Below are positions 53,071-60,072 of a DNA stretch of 64,000 bases, piece by piece. A model generated the notes under the pieces. It saw only the letters and a list, made by a program, of their open reading frames with translations, was not told where the DNA came from and searched no databases. Each line of letters begins with the position of its first letter. The first letter of the stretch is position 1. Position numbers and translations under genes: made by a program. This DNA is from Acinetobacter sp. LoGeW2-3 (GTDB taxonomy: Bacteria > Pseudomonadota > Gammaproteobacteria > Pseudomonadales > Moraxellaceae): contig NZ_CP024011.1 of the NCBI RefSeq assembly GCF_002688565.1, positions 1,860,001-1,924,000 of the forward strand. The letters run 5' to 3'.

Positions 53071-53227
53071 GTCCTGATTCTTAAAAGATGGGATAGATTG
53101 ATTAGTCACGTATTTGCTGAATTTTAGATAAGTAAAACAGATAATCTGAATTGCTGTTGGTTTTAGCAAAAAACTAGAAACATGCTATCGTGCTAGCAAG
53201 AATAGAAATTAATCAATCATTCTAACA

Positions 53228-55033
53228 ATGCATAAAACCGAGCTGATCCAAAACAATCAATTTTCACCATTACTATTCTGTCATGCAGAGGCACTGCGTT
53301 ATTTAAAAGTCTTAGGACTGGCACTCATCGCGGTCAGCTTCCTGTATTTAATCGCAGCAAACTGGTGGATGTTACCGAAAATAATTCAATTAGCGATTCC
53401 GATGCTAATTTTACTCTGTAGCACAGCAACCAGTGTCTATGTAGGCCAACAGGAGTGGGTTAGACAAAGTCTGGATACCGTATCTGGACTGATGCTGGGC
53501 TTAAGTCTGGCGGTGATTGGGCAGATCTATCAGACTGGTGCGGACAGTTACCAGTTATTTCTGCTCTGGGCAGTATTGCTGTTGCCATGGCTGTATCGGC
53601 CCAATATTGGCATTTTTACGATGCTTGCTGTAGTCAGTCAGCTGGCACTGTATTTATATTTTAAGCAAAGTTTCTGGATGGTACGGGCAGAAGGACTGTA
53701 TCTCTTAGGATTAAATCTGCTCACTGCGATAAGTTTTGCCTTTGCAATGCGCTATTACTCACTGCTGCGTTTCTTGCTTATTGCATTCATGATCGTGATT
53801 TCGATCAGTAGCATGATGCAGTTTACCCATCATTTTCAGCTGATCTATCTGGCCTCTTCAGTTGTTCTACCAGCAGGTACTGCATTTTATTTTTATAAAA
53901 AGCATCAGGCACTAGAAACTATTTTACTAATTGCAGGCTTGGCTGCCAGTTTGAGCCTATGGATGTTTGAACTGGTCGATGATCGTCTCACCAATTCTGC
54001 AGCTGGGCTATTTATACTGGCTGTCCTGATCTTTGGCTGGTTTGCCGCGATCAGTTTCGCATTAAAGAAAATCTTTCCACAAACTAAATTTTCCGTGATT
54101 CCGCTGGCACTCGGTGCCTGGATTGCTGGGATTATTCTGGCAGTGCTGTTACTAACCTATTGGAAAACTGTGTCGATTGTTCTGGGTTTAGTTTTTATCG
54201 GCATCGCTTGGAAATTGTTAAACCAGAAGACCTCAATATTTCTGCGTCAGTTTGCCTATTGCTTGTGGGTATGTGGTCAGGCTGCAGTATTAATTCATAC
54301 AGAGCTACTCACGGATAGTCTGTTTGTAGTGTGGCTATTACAATTAATCATGCTGGCTCTGACTGTGATCAAACGGATGCACTGGTTCATTCTGACCTTA
54401 CAGCTGCTGATTACACATGCTTTAGCAATTGTAGTTTTAGCCTTAGAAAATTCCTTTAAGCATGATGATATTGTAATCACGCTTGCCCTAAGCTTGAACT
54501 ATGTCATTTTTATCGGGCTATTCCTAACAGCCCGATATTGGCAATCTTCGAATTATCAGAAAAGTATTCTGCTCTGGATGATTGCCATGCTGACAGGTTC
54601 AGCCGTGGTTCAATCTGTGACTGGGTTAGAGCACTGGCGGGGCATCGGGCAGATCAGTTTTGAGCAAGTTCTGCTGTTTTATATTCTTCCAAGCTTATTG
54701 TTACTGAGTTTAATTTGGCAAAACTGGCAGCAATTTAGTGAAAAATGGCTCTGGCTGATTCCTGCCTTTGGCGTTGTATTGATTCTGCTGGGCTATTTTG
54801 AGATTTTTATTATTATGCTGCTTATGGTATGGGCTGTGGTCTATCAGCAACGACTTATACAGGCACTTATCATTTTATTGCTGATTTTTTGGTTATGGAT
54901 GCTGTATTACAATCTAGGCTTAAGCTTCATATTTAAAAGCATAAGTATCTTCATTTCCGGTCTGATGGTCTTGTTACTAGCCTATATTTTGAGGAAAATA
55001 AATCTACAACATGGAAGGAGGAAGCTGGTATGA
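53228..55033 (+). CDS. DUF2157/DUF4401 multi-pass membrane protein
   Basis: Protein of 601 residues, almost wholly hydrophobic with some 16-18 predicted membrane segments. The N-terminal region after a short soluble stretch, YLKVLGLALIAVSFLYLIAANWWMLPKIIQLAIPML, and GLMLGLSLAVIGQIYQTGADSYQLFLLWAVLLLPW fit DUF2157; the C-terminal part fits DUF4401. The QIYQTGAD segment is the best conserved. Unknown function. Its last codons overlap the start of the GDYXXLXY gene by four bases (ATGA type), the usual partner of this family. Confidence 0.85.
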   Translation: MHKTELIQNNQFSPLLFCHAEALRYLKVLGLALIAVSFLYLIAANWWMLPKIIQLAIPMLILLCSTATSVYVGQQEWVRQSLDTVSGLMLGLSLAVIGQIYQTGADSYQLFLLWAVLLLPWLYRPNIGIFTMLAVVSQLALYLYFKQSFWMVRAEGLYLLGLNLLTAISFAFAMRYYSLLRFLLIAFMIVISISSMMQFTHHFQLIYLASSVVLPAGTAFYFYKKHQALETILLIAGLAASLSLWMFELVDDRLTNSAAGLFILAVLIFGWFAAISFALKKIFPQTKFSVIPLALGAWIAGIILAVLLLTYWKTVSIVLGLVFIGIAWKLLNQKTSIFLRQFAYCLWVCGQAAVLIHTELLTDSLFVVWLLQLIMLALTVIKRMHWFILTLQLLITHALAIVVLALENSFKHDDIVITLALSLNYVIFIGLFLTARYWQSSNYQKSILLWMIAMLTGSAVVQSVTGLEHWRGIGQISFEQVLLFYILPSLLLLSLIWQNWQQFSEKWLWLIPAFGVVLILLGYFEIFIIMLLMVWAVVYQQRLIQALIILLLIFWLWMLYYNLGLSFIFKSISIFISGLMVLLLAYILRKINLQHGRRKLV

Positions 55034-55614
55034 AAAAGTTTCTTCCTTTGCATTTGGCTATTTTTAGTATCGCTTTATTCTGTGGCCTGGTTCTTCAACA
55101 TGAATGGCATCTCCGTAACAGCCAAAGTATTTATGTGGAGCTTGCACCTGTCGATCCACGCTCGATCTTGCAAGGTGATTATATGGCACTGAATTATGAG
55201 CTACATTTTGAGGGTGATACTGAAGCCAAGCGCGTAGAAGAAAGTGGTTCACAAAATAAAAAAATTACAGCTTTAGAAAAGAGTATTCAGGATCAGGCAC
55301 ATCTTTTAAGTTATGTGCAACTGGATGATCAACGTCGTGTGATTCAAACCAGTTTGGATAAAAAGCATTTAAAGACTGGTCCAGAAACTTCTGCACGTTT
55401 GGTACTAAAGAATCCTTCTAACCGATTGCAAAATTTATATCCGGCAGCGAATAGCTTTATGTTCGCCGAAGGATTGGAGCTATGCTATCGCAACGCGAAA
55501 TATGCCGAAATTAAAGTCAAAGAAAATGGACAGGCTTTATTGGCGGATCTGGTTGATCAGAACCTGAAATCTTTAAATTGCGAAAGCCAGAAAAAATGGG
55601 CGCAGGGTAGTTAA
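55030..55614 (+). CDS. GDYXXLXY domain protein
   Basis: Protein of 194 residues with one N-terminal membrane helix (about 5-22) and a periplasmic domain holding the family signature: ELAPVDPRSILQGDYMALNYEL at about 37-58, where GDYMALNY is the name-giving motif. The C-terminal part has AEGLELCYRNAKYAEIKVKENGQALL. Its start overlaps the end of the DUF2157 gene, so the two are translationally coupled and probably form one complex. Function unknown. Confidence 0.88.
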   Translation: MKKFLPLHLAIFSIALFCGLVLQHEWHLRNSQSIYVELAPVDPRSILQGDYMALNYELHFEGDTEAKRVEESGSQNKKITALEKSIQDQAHLLSYVQLDDQRRVIQTSLDKKHLKTGPETSARLVLKNPSNRLQNLYPAANSFMFAEGLELCYRNAKYAEIKVKENGQALLADLVDQNLKSLNCESQKKWAQGS

Positions 55615-55645
55615 TTTAGATCTATTTTTAAAAGTACTTTTCAAT

Positions 55646-55675
55646 AAAAAAGCCCGCATGATTGCGGGCTTTTTA
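55646..55675 (+). terminator. Bidirectional terminator
   Basis: AAAAGCCCGCA pairs with TGCGGGCTTTT around TGAT, between the GDYXXLXY gene and panD. Confidence 0.87.
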
Positions 55676-55686
55676 GAATCTTGGGC

Positions 55687-56067
55687 TTAAGCCACTTGAA
55701 CAGGAATGCAGTTCGCTGTGTGGTTTACAGTATTGTCTGGATTCGCATAGACAAGGCGTGGTTTATGCGCATTGGCTTCAGCTTCAGTGAAATCACCGAA
55801 AGTCGCAATAATCATTAGATCGCCAACATCTGCTTGCAGCGCAGCGCCACCATTGACAGAAATGATGCCTGAACCTTCTTCACCGCGGATTGCATAAGTG
55901 GTAAAACGCTTACCATTCGTCACGTTCCACATATGAATTTCTTCATATTCGCGGATGCCTGCCAAATCCAGAAGAATACCGTCAATTGCACAAGAACCTT
56001 CATAATGTAATTCTGCTTGTGTTACGACACAACGGTGGATTTTAGCTTTTAATAAACGAGATAGCAT
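55687..56067 (-). CDS. panD: Aspartate 1-decarboxylase PanD
   Basis: Makes beta-alanine from aspartate for pantothenate and coenzyme A. It has 126 residues (E. coli 126). The self-cleavage site is YEGSCAIDG, with Gly24-Ser25, where Ser25 becomes the pyruvoyl cofactor. Lys9, Tyr22, Arg in [10 protein letters not shown] and Asn in [12 protein letters not shown] are the known active-site residues. GGAGACGCTAC precedes the ATG. It is alone here; panB and panC are not adjacent. Confidence 0.96.
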   Translation of the reverse strand: MLSRLLKAKIHRCVVTQAELHYEGSCAIDGILLDLAGIREYEEIHMWNVTNGKRFTTYAIRGEEGSGIISVNGGAALQADVGDLMIIATFGDFTEAEANAHKPRLVYANPDNTVNHTANCIPVQVA

Positions 56068-56210
56068 GTAGCGTCTCCTTGGTGGACCTAAGAGTTTGAT
56101 CTTATGGTTAAATCAGTCTGACTTGCTGTATTGTGAACAATCACGCAACCGCATTTTGCTCTGAAATGAGCAAGATGGCAAGAAAGATTGTTCAACAATT
56201 TATAGAATGA

Positions 56211-56792
56211 TCAGTTTGGTTTGTAGGCATTGATTTGGTTCATGGCCTGTTGTACTTCGCCATTGACCAGCATCTTAATACGATTCATGGCATGTGCAAT
56301 CGCGTCATCCATTAACGTCTGCTCACTGCTCGGTGCTTTACTTAGTACATGACCGGACACACGTTCTTTAGAACCTGGATGACCAATACCGATACGTAAG
56401 CGATGGAAGTTCGGACCGATGTGCGGCACGATATCGCGTAAACCATTGTGACCACCGTGACCACCGCCAGTTTTTAGGCGAATGATTCCTGGATTCATAT
56501 CCAGTTCATCATGTGCGATCAGGATTGACTCAGGTGCAATGTTGTAGAATTTGGCAAAGGGAACAACACTTTTACCGACAAGGTTCATGAAGGTTGTTGG
56601 AAGAAGTAGACGGACGTCTTGACCTTCGATATTGCCTCGACCGCTAAATCCATTAAATTTTGGGTCTTTTTTGAGGGAAATGCCATATTGTTCTGCAAGG
56701 CGCTCCACGAACCAGAAGCCTGCATTATGGCGGGTTTGGGCATACTCAGAACCTGGGTTGCCCAAACCTACAATCAGTGAAATATTTGACAC
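56211..56792 (-). CDS. pth: Peptidyl-tRNA hydrolase
   Basis: Recycles tRNA from peptidyl-tRNA that drops off the ribosome. It has 193 residues (E. coli 194). Active-site blocks: LIVGLGNPGSEYAQTRHNAGFWFV at about 6-29, containing Asn and the catalytic His; FMNLVGKSV near 67; and HDELDMNPGIIRLKTGGGHGGHNGLRDI at about 93-120. It is the last gene of the ispE-tRNA-prs-rplY-pth run, 19 bp after rplY. Confidence 0.97.
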   Translation of the reverse strand: MSNISLIVGLGNPGSEYAQTRHNAGFWFVERLAEQYGISLKKDPKFNGFSGRGNIEGQDVRLLLPTTFMNLVGKSVVPFAKFYNIAPESILIAHDELDMNPGIIRLKTGGGHGGHNGLRDIVPHIGPNFHRLRIGIGHPGSKERVSGHVLSKAPSSEQTLMDDAIAHAMNRIKMLVNGEVQQAMNQINAYKPN

Positions 56793-56811
56793 TAATTTAC
56801 ACCATCAACAC

Positions 56812-57108
56812 TTATGCGCGTTTGAAGTCAGCGTGCATTGGAGTGTTTTTAGCTGGGTGACGTTGAAGCGCTTGGATTTTAACGCTTTCGATTTTACCGT
56901 CAACGTCGATTTCAATCACTTCTTCAAAGAAAGAATTGCTTTCTAAGAATTTAACAAGCTGACGAAGCTCAAGAGTAACAGCTACAGGAGCAGCTTCGCC
57001 ACCGTAGATGATTGCAGGAACTTTCGCTTGAAGACGAAGGCGGCGGCTCGCACCTTTCCCTTGTACTGCTTCTTCACGTGCTGCTGCGTTTAATACGAAG
57101 TTTGCCAT
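56812..57108 (-). CDS. rplY: 50S ribosomal protein L25
   Basis: Binds 5S rRNA. It has 98 residues, the short enterobacterial-like form without the C-terminal CTC domain. The start MANFVLNAAAREEAVQGKGASRRLR is the family N-terminus, and ATG 57108 has AGGATGTC upstream; 23 extra upstream codons are non-conserved and rejected. VPAIIYGGEAAPVAVTL and the final PMHADFKRA are typical. It lies between prs and pth. Confidence 0.95.
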   Translation of the reverse strand: MANFVLNAAAREEAVQGKGASRRLRLQAKVPAIIYGGEAAPVAVTLELRQLVKFLESNSFFEEVIEIDVDGKIESVKIQALQRHPAKNTPMHADFKRA

Positions 57109-57164
57109 GATAGACATCCTATTTAAGTTTAAATGAACCAGACTTGCGACCAGTCCGGTGATAG

Positions 57165-57190
57165 AAAGCCCCGCCAAATGGCAGGGCTTT
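57165..57190 (-). terminator. Hairpin between prs and rplY
   Basis: AAAGCCC-GCC pairs with GGC-GGGCTTT around AAAT. The minus-strand tail is TTTCTATC, a weak T run, so partial termination (attenuation) within the operon is likely rather than a full stop. Confidence 0.6.
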
Positions 57191-57207
57191 GGAAATTCAG
57201 CGCACTA

Positions 57208-58161
57208 TTATAGATAAGAATCGAACATTGCGCTAATAGATTCTTCGTTGTTAATACGACGAATTGTTTCTGCAACCATGCTTGCTACAGAAACTTGGCG
57301 AATCTTACCAAGAGCTAAAGCTTCTTCTGAAAGCGGAATGGTGTCAGTGACAACCAATTCATCGATTACAGAATTCTTCAGATTTTCGAGTGCTTTACCA
57401 GACAATACTGGGTGAGTCGCGTAAGCAACAACTTTACGAGCACCGAAAGTTTTCAATGCATCAGCTGCTTTGCAAAGCGTACCCGCTGTATCCACCATGT
57501 CATCAACGATCACACAGTCGCGATCTTTCACATCACCAATCAAATGCATCACTTGTGATTCATTCGCTTTTTGACGACGCTTATCGATGATTGCCAGATC
57601 AATATCACCCATCTGTTTCGCAACAGCACGAGCACGTACTACACCACCAACGTCAGGAGAAACAACCATCAGGTTATGATGCTGTTGTTGACGTAAGTCA
57701 GCAAGCAATGCTGGAGTACCGTAGATGTTGTCTACAGGGATATCGAAGAAGCCTTGGATTTGGTCAGCGTGAAGGTCGATCATCACTACACGGTCAATAC
57801 CCACAGTAGTTAGCATGTCTGCAACAACTTTTGCGGTAATCGGTACACGAGTAGAACGAGGACGACGGTCTTGACGAGCATAACCGAAGTAAGGAATAAC
57901 GGCGGTAATACGACCAGCACTTGCACGACGTAGCGCGTCAGCCATTACTAGGACTTCCATCAGGTTGTCGTTAGTAGGTGCACAAGTAGGTTGTACGATA
58001 AATACGTCTTTACCACGTACATTCTCAGTGATTTCTACAGCGATTTCACCATCAGAAAAGGTAGAAACAGATGCAGCACCTAGAGGAATGTGTAAATGGC
58101 TTACGACTTTTTGAGCGAATTGTGGATGCGCGGTTCCACTAAAAACGACAAGATTGGGCAT
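57208..58161 (-). CDS. prs: Ribose-phosphate pyrophosphokinase (PRPP synthase)
   Basis: Makes PRPP from ribose 5-phosphate and ATP for nucleotide, His and Trp synthesis. It has 317 residues (E. coli 315). The start [19 protein letters not shown] follows AAGGGTG. Catalytic and regulatory blocks: [22 protein letters not shown] near 40-61, [18 protein letters not shown] near 95-112, and the PRPP-binding loop [21 protein letters not shown] near 214-234. It is downstream of the four tRNA-Gln genes with 37 bp between. Confidence 0.97.
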   Translation of the reverse strand: MPNLVVFSGTAHPQFAQKVVSHLHIPLGAASVSTFSDGEIAVEITENVRGKDVFIVQPTCAPTNDNLMEVLVMADALRRASAGRITAVIPYFGYARQDRRPRSTRVPITAKVVADMLTTVGIDRVVMIDLHADQIQGFFDIPVDNIYGTPALLADLRQQQHHNLMVVSPDVGGVVRARAVAKQMGDIDLAIIDKRRQKANESQVMHLIGDVKDRDCVIVDDMVDTAGTLCKAADALKTFGARKVVAYATHPVLSGKALENLKNSVIDELVVTDTIPLSEEALALGKIRQVSVASMVAETIRRINNEESISAMFDSYL

Positions 58162-58197
58162 GAAGCACCCTTGGCGGTTAGAATATATGGGAATAGA

Positions 58198-58272
58198 TGG
58201 CAGGGGTAGCTGGATTCGAACCAACGGATGGCGAGATCAAAACCCGCTGCCTTACCACTTGGCGATACCCCT
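58198..58272 (-). tRNA. tRNA-Gln (anticodon TTG), copy 4 in transcription order
   Basis: 75 nt with encoded CCA. Acceptor AGGGGTA/TACCCCT, D-arm GCC-AAGTGGTAA-GGC, anticodon stem GCGGG/CTCGC with loop TTTTGAT giving UUG, T-arm GTTGG-TTCGAAT-CCAGC, discriminator G. It has the TA/TA version of acceptor pairs 6-7, like copy 1. Confidence 0.95.
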
Positions 58273-58363
58273 AATGCGGCAGAACTTTAATATTTTTACG
58301 GTAATGTGTCAAGGTAAATTAACACTGTTACAGCAAAACCATGTTCTGTCTTTTTTGAGAAAA

Positions 58364-58438
58364 TGGCAGGGGCGGCTGGATTCGAACCAACGGATGGCGA
58401 GATCAAAACCCGCTGCCTTACCACTTGGCGACGCCCCT
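58364..58438 (-). tRNA. tRNA-Gln (anticodon TTG), copy 3 in transcription order
   Basis: 75 nt with encoded CCA. Same core as its neighbours, but acceptor AGGGGCG/CGCCCCT: pairs 6 and 7 are C-G and G-C instead of T-A and A-T, with both strands changed so that pairing is kept. Confidence 0.95.
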
Positions 58439-58456
58439 AATTCGATGACTGTAAGA

Positions 58457-58531
58457 TGGCAGGGGCGGCTGGATTCGAACCAACGGATGGCGAGATCAAA
58501 ACCCGCTGCCTTACCACTTGGCGACGCCCCT
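58457..58531 (-). tRNA. tRNA-Gln (anticodon TTG), copy 2 in transcription order
   Basis: 75 nt with encoded CCA. It appears identical to copy 3, including the AGGGGCG/CGCCCCT acceptor. Only 18 bp separate copies 2 and 3. Confidence 0.95.
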
Positions 58532-58557
58532 AATACAGTACATCTACAGGTGAAAAA

Positions 58558-58632
58558 TGGCAGGGGTAGCTGGATTCGAACCAACGGATGGCGAGATCAA
58601 AACCCGCTGCCTTACCACTTGGCGATACCCCT
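58558..58632 (-). tRNA. tRNA-Gln (anticodon TTG), copy 1, abutting ispE
   Basis: 75 nt with encoded CCA, acceptor AGGGGTA/TACCCCT as in copy 4. Its first two mature bases (A1, G2 at 58632 and 58631) are also the last two bases of the ispE TAG stop codon, so the tRNA must be cut from the same primary transcript by RNase P. Confidence 0.95.
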
Positions 58633-59461
58633 AACAAACTTTGAAATGACGTAATGGCGATTCTTGCAAACTGTTAACCAGATAAGATTTACATGGTGCA
58701 TTTTCAAGAATGTCGGTTACATTCATATCTTCAGTTACTTCGATAAACACGCAGGCACCTGTACCTGTAAGCTTTGCAACACCGAACTGGTCGAGATATT
58801 GCATCGCCTCATCGACTTCAGGATATAGACTTCTTGCCAGTGGCTCAAAGTTATTTCCGAAATCAGATGGCGTTATCTGATAGGCGCAAAATTTAGAGCT
58901 CTTCGTGTCTCTTGTCAACGTTTTTTGTGAAAAAAGCAGTTGAGTGCTGATAAAACAGTCAGGTTTAAGCACAATGAACTGTTTTTGATCTAAGTCAATG
59001 AATGTTAAGTGTTCACCGATGCCTTCTGCCCATGCATTTCGGCCATGCACAAAAATCGGCACATCAGCACCAAGCTTCACACCCAGCTCGGCCAATTGCT
59101 CAATTTCCAGTCCGCAATCCCAAATTTGGTTCACCACAATCAGCGTGGTGGCAGCATTCGAAGAGCCGCCACCCAGTCCGGCACCCATCGGGATATTCTT
59201 TTCCAGACGAATTTTTAGACCAGAAAAGGCTTTTGCATACGGTTTAAGCATTTGCACCGCACAATAGATCAGGTTTTGTTCCAGATCAACTGACGCTAAA
59301 CCTTCAATCTGAATCTGTTGATTCTCGGTTTGTTCGAACTCTAGCCAGTCACAGAGGTCAATCAGCTGGAAAATACTTTGCAGCTCATGATAGCCATTCG
59401 GTCTGCGACCGGTAATGTGGAGAAATAAATTCAGTTTGGACGGCGAAGGAACACGAATCAT
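58631..59461 (-). CDS. ispE: 4-diphosphocytidyl-2-C-methyl-D-erythritol kinase IspE
   Basis: GHMP kinase of the non-mevalonate (MEP) isoprenoid pathway, 276 residues. N-terminal SPSKLNLFLHITGRRPNGYHELQSIFQ at about 5-31 and the ATP-binding loop IPMGAGLGGGSSNAATTLI at about 90-108 are diagnostic. The third GHMP motif is KLTGTGACVFIE near 226-237. It lies 22 bp after lolB. The TAG stop overlaps tRNA-Gln copy 1 by two bases. Confidence 0.95.
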   Translation of the reverse strand: MIRVPSPSKLNLFLHITGRRPNGYHELQSIFQLIDLCDWLEFEQTENQQIQIEGLASVDLEQNLIYCAVQMLKPYAKAFSGLKIRLEKNIPMGAGLGGGSSNAATTLIVVNQIWDCGLEIEQLAELGVKLGADVPIFVHGRNAWAEGIGEHLTFIDLDQKQFIVLKPDCFISTQLLFSQKTLTRDTKSSKFCAYQITPSDFGNNFEPLARSLYPEVDEAMQYLDQFGVAKLTGTGACVFIEVTEDMNVTDILENAPCKSYLVNSLQESPLRHFKVC

Positions 59462-59483
59462 GGATGAACTTCAGTCAAATGCA

Positions 59484-60065
59484 TTAACGATTTTGAATGA
59501 CCATTGTAATACGGTTTTCACCGCCATTCCCAAGAGTCTGTTTTAAAATCAGGCGGTTTGGCAGGCGTGCTTGGTCTGCATAACTAAGATCTACTGTCCA
59601 GCCATCTTCAATAATCTGGCTGATGCGTTGAGTATCGTCTTTTTGCAGTTGGGCATTAGTAGTTGCTGGACGAGCCTGTACCCAATCCACCAAATGGGTA
59701 ATCGGTGCTTGCCATCCGGTTGCGCGCTGCAGCAATTCTTCAGGTGTTGCGGCTTTAATCAAACCTGTTTTAGCACTATTCAGTGAGACTTGACCCGGTT
59801 GTCCAGAAATCTGGGTCTTGCCAACACCTAAAATGCCAGTCAGTTCGATATCAAACTGTTCCTGTTGTTGTGCCCAGGTAAAGAAGGCACTGCCGCTTTG
59901 TTGTGGCGTACGCACACCAATTTTGCCTTGGAGCTGAAATTCATTTTCTGCAGTTGGAATTGACGCGGTAGCAGGTTGTTTAGGTTGAGCGATTTGCTGA
60001 CAACCAGTCAGAATCAAAGTGCCTGATGCAAGGAAACAGCAGGCCAGCTGGCTAAGCTTAGGCAT
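59484..60065 (-). CDS. lolB: Outer-membrane lipoprotein receptor LolB
   Basis: Accepts lipoproteins from LolA and inserts them in the outer membrane. It has 193 residues. The signal ends in the lipobox LILTGC (Cys about 22) followed by Gln. The mature domain shows the LolA/LolB-like fold: NEFQLQGKIGVRTPQQSGSAFFTWAQQQEQFDIELTG, then the region ATPEELLQRATGWQAPITHLVDWVQARP, which is characteristic of LolB. It has the family's usual neighbours: a TPR-protein gene before and ispE after. Confidence 0.92.
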   Translation of the reverse strand: MPKLSQLACCFLASGTLILTGCQQIAQPKQPATASIPTAENEFQLQGKIGVRTPQQSGSAFFTWAQQQEQFDIELTGILGVGKTQISGQPGQVSLNSAKTGLIKAATPEELLQRATGWQAPITHLVDWVQARPATTNAQLQKDDTQRISQIIEDGWTVDLSYADQARLPNRLILKQTLGNGGENRITMVIQNR

Positions 60066-60072
60066 AATAGAA

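Noticed and set aside
58198..58632. Direct repeats of about 75 bp spaced unevenly, considered as a CRISPR-like array
   Set aside because: Each unit folds as a tRNA with encoded CCA; spacers are 18-91 bp and not array-like.
58154..58654. 166-codon open frame across the tRNA cluster with a repeated peptide
   Set aside because: It is the reverse complement of four tRNA-Gln genes; the peptide repeats are an artefact of the tandem tRNAs.
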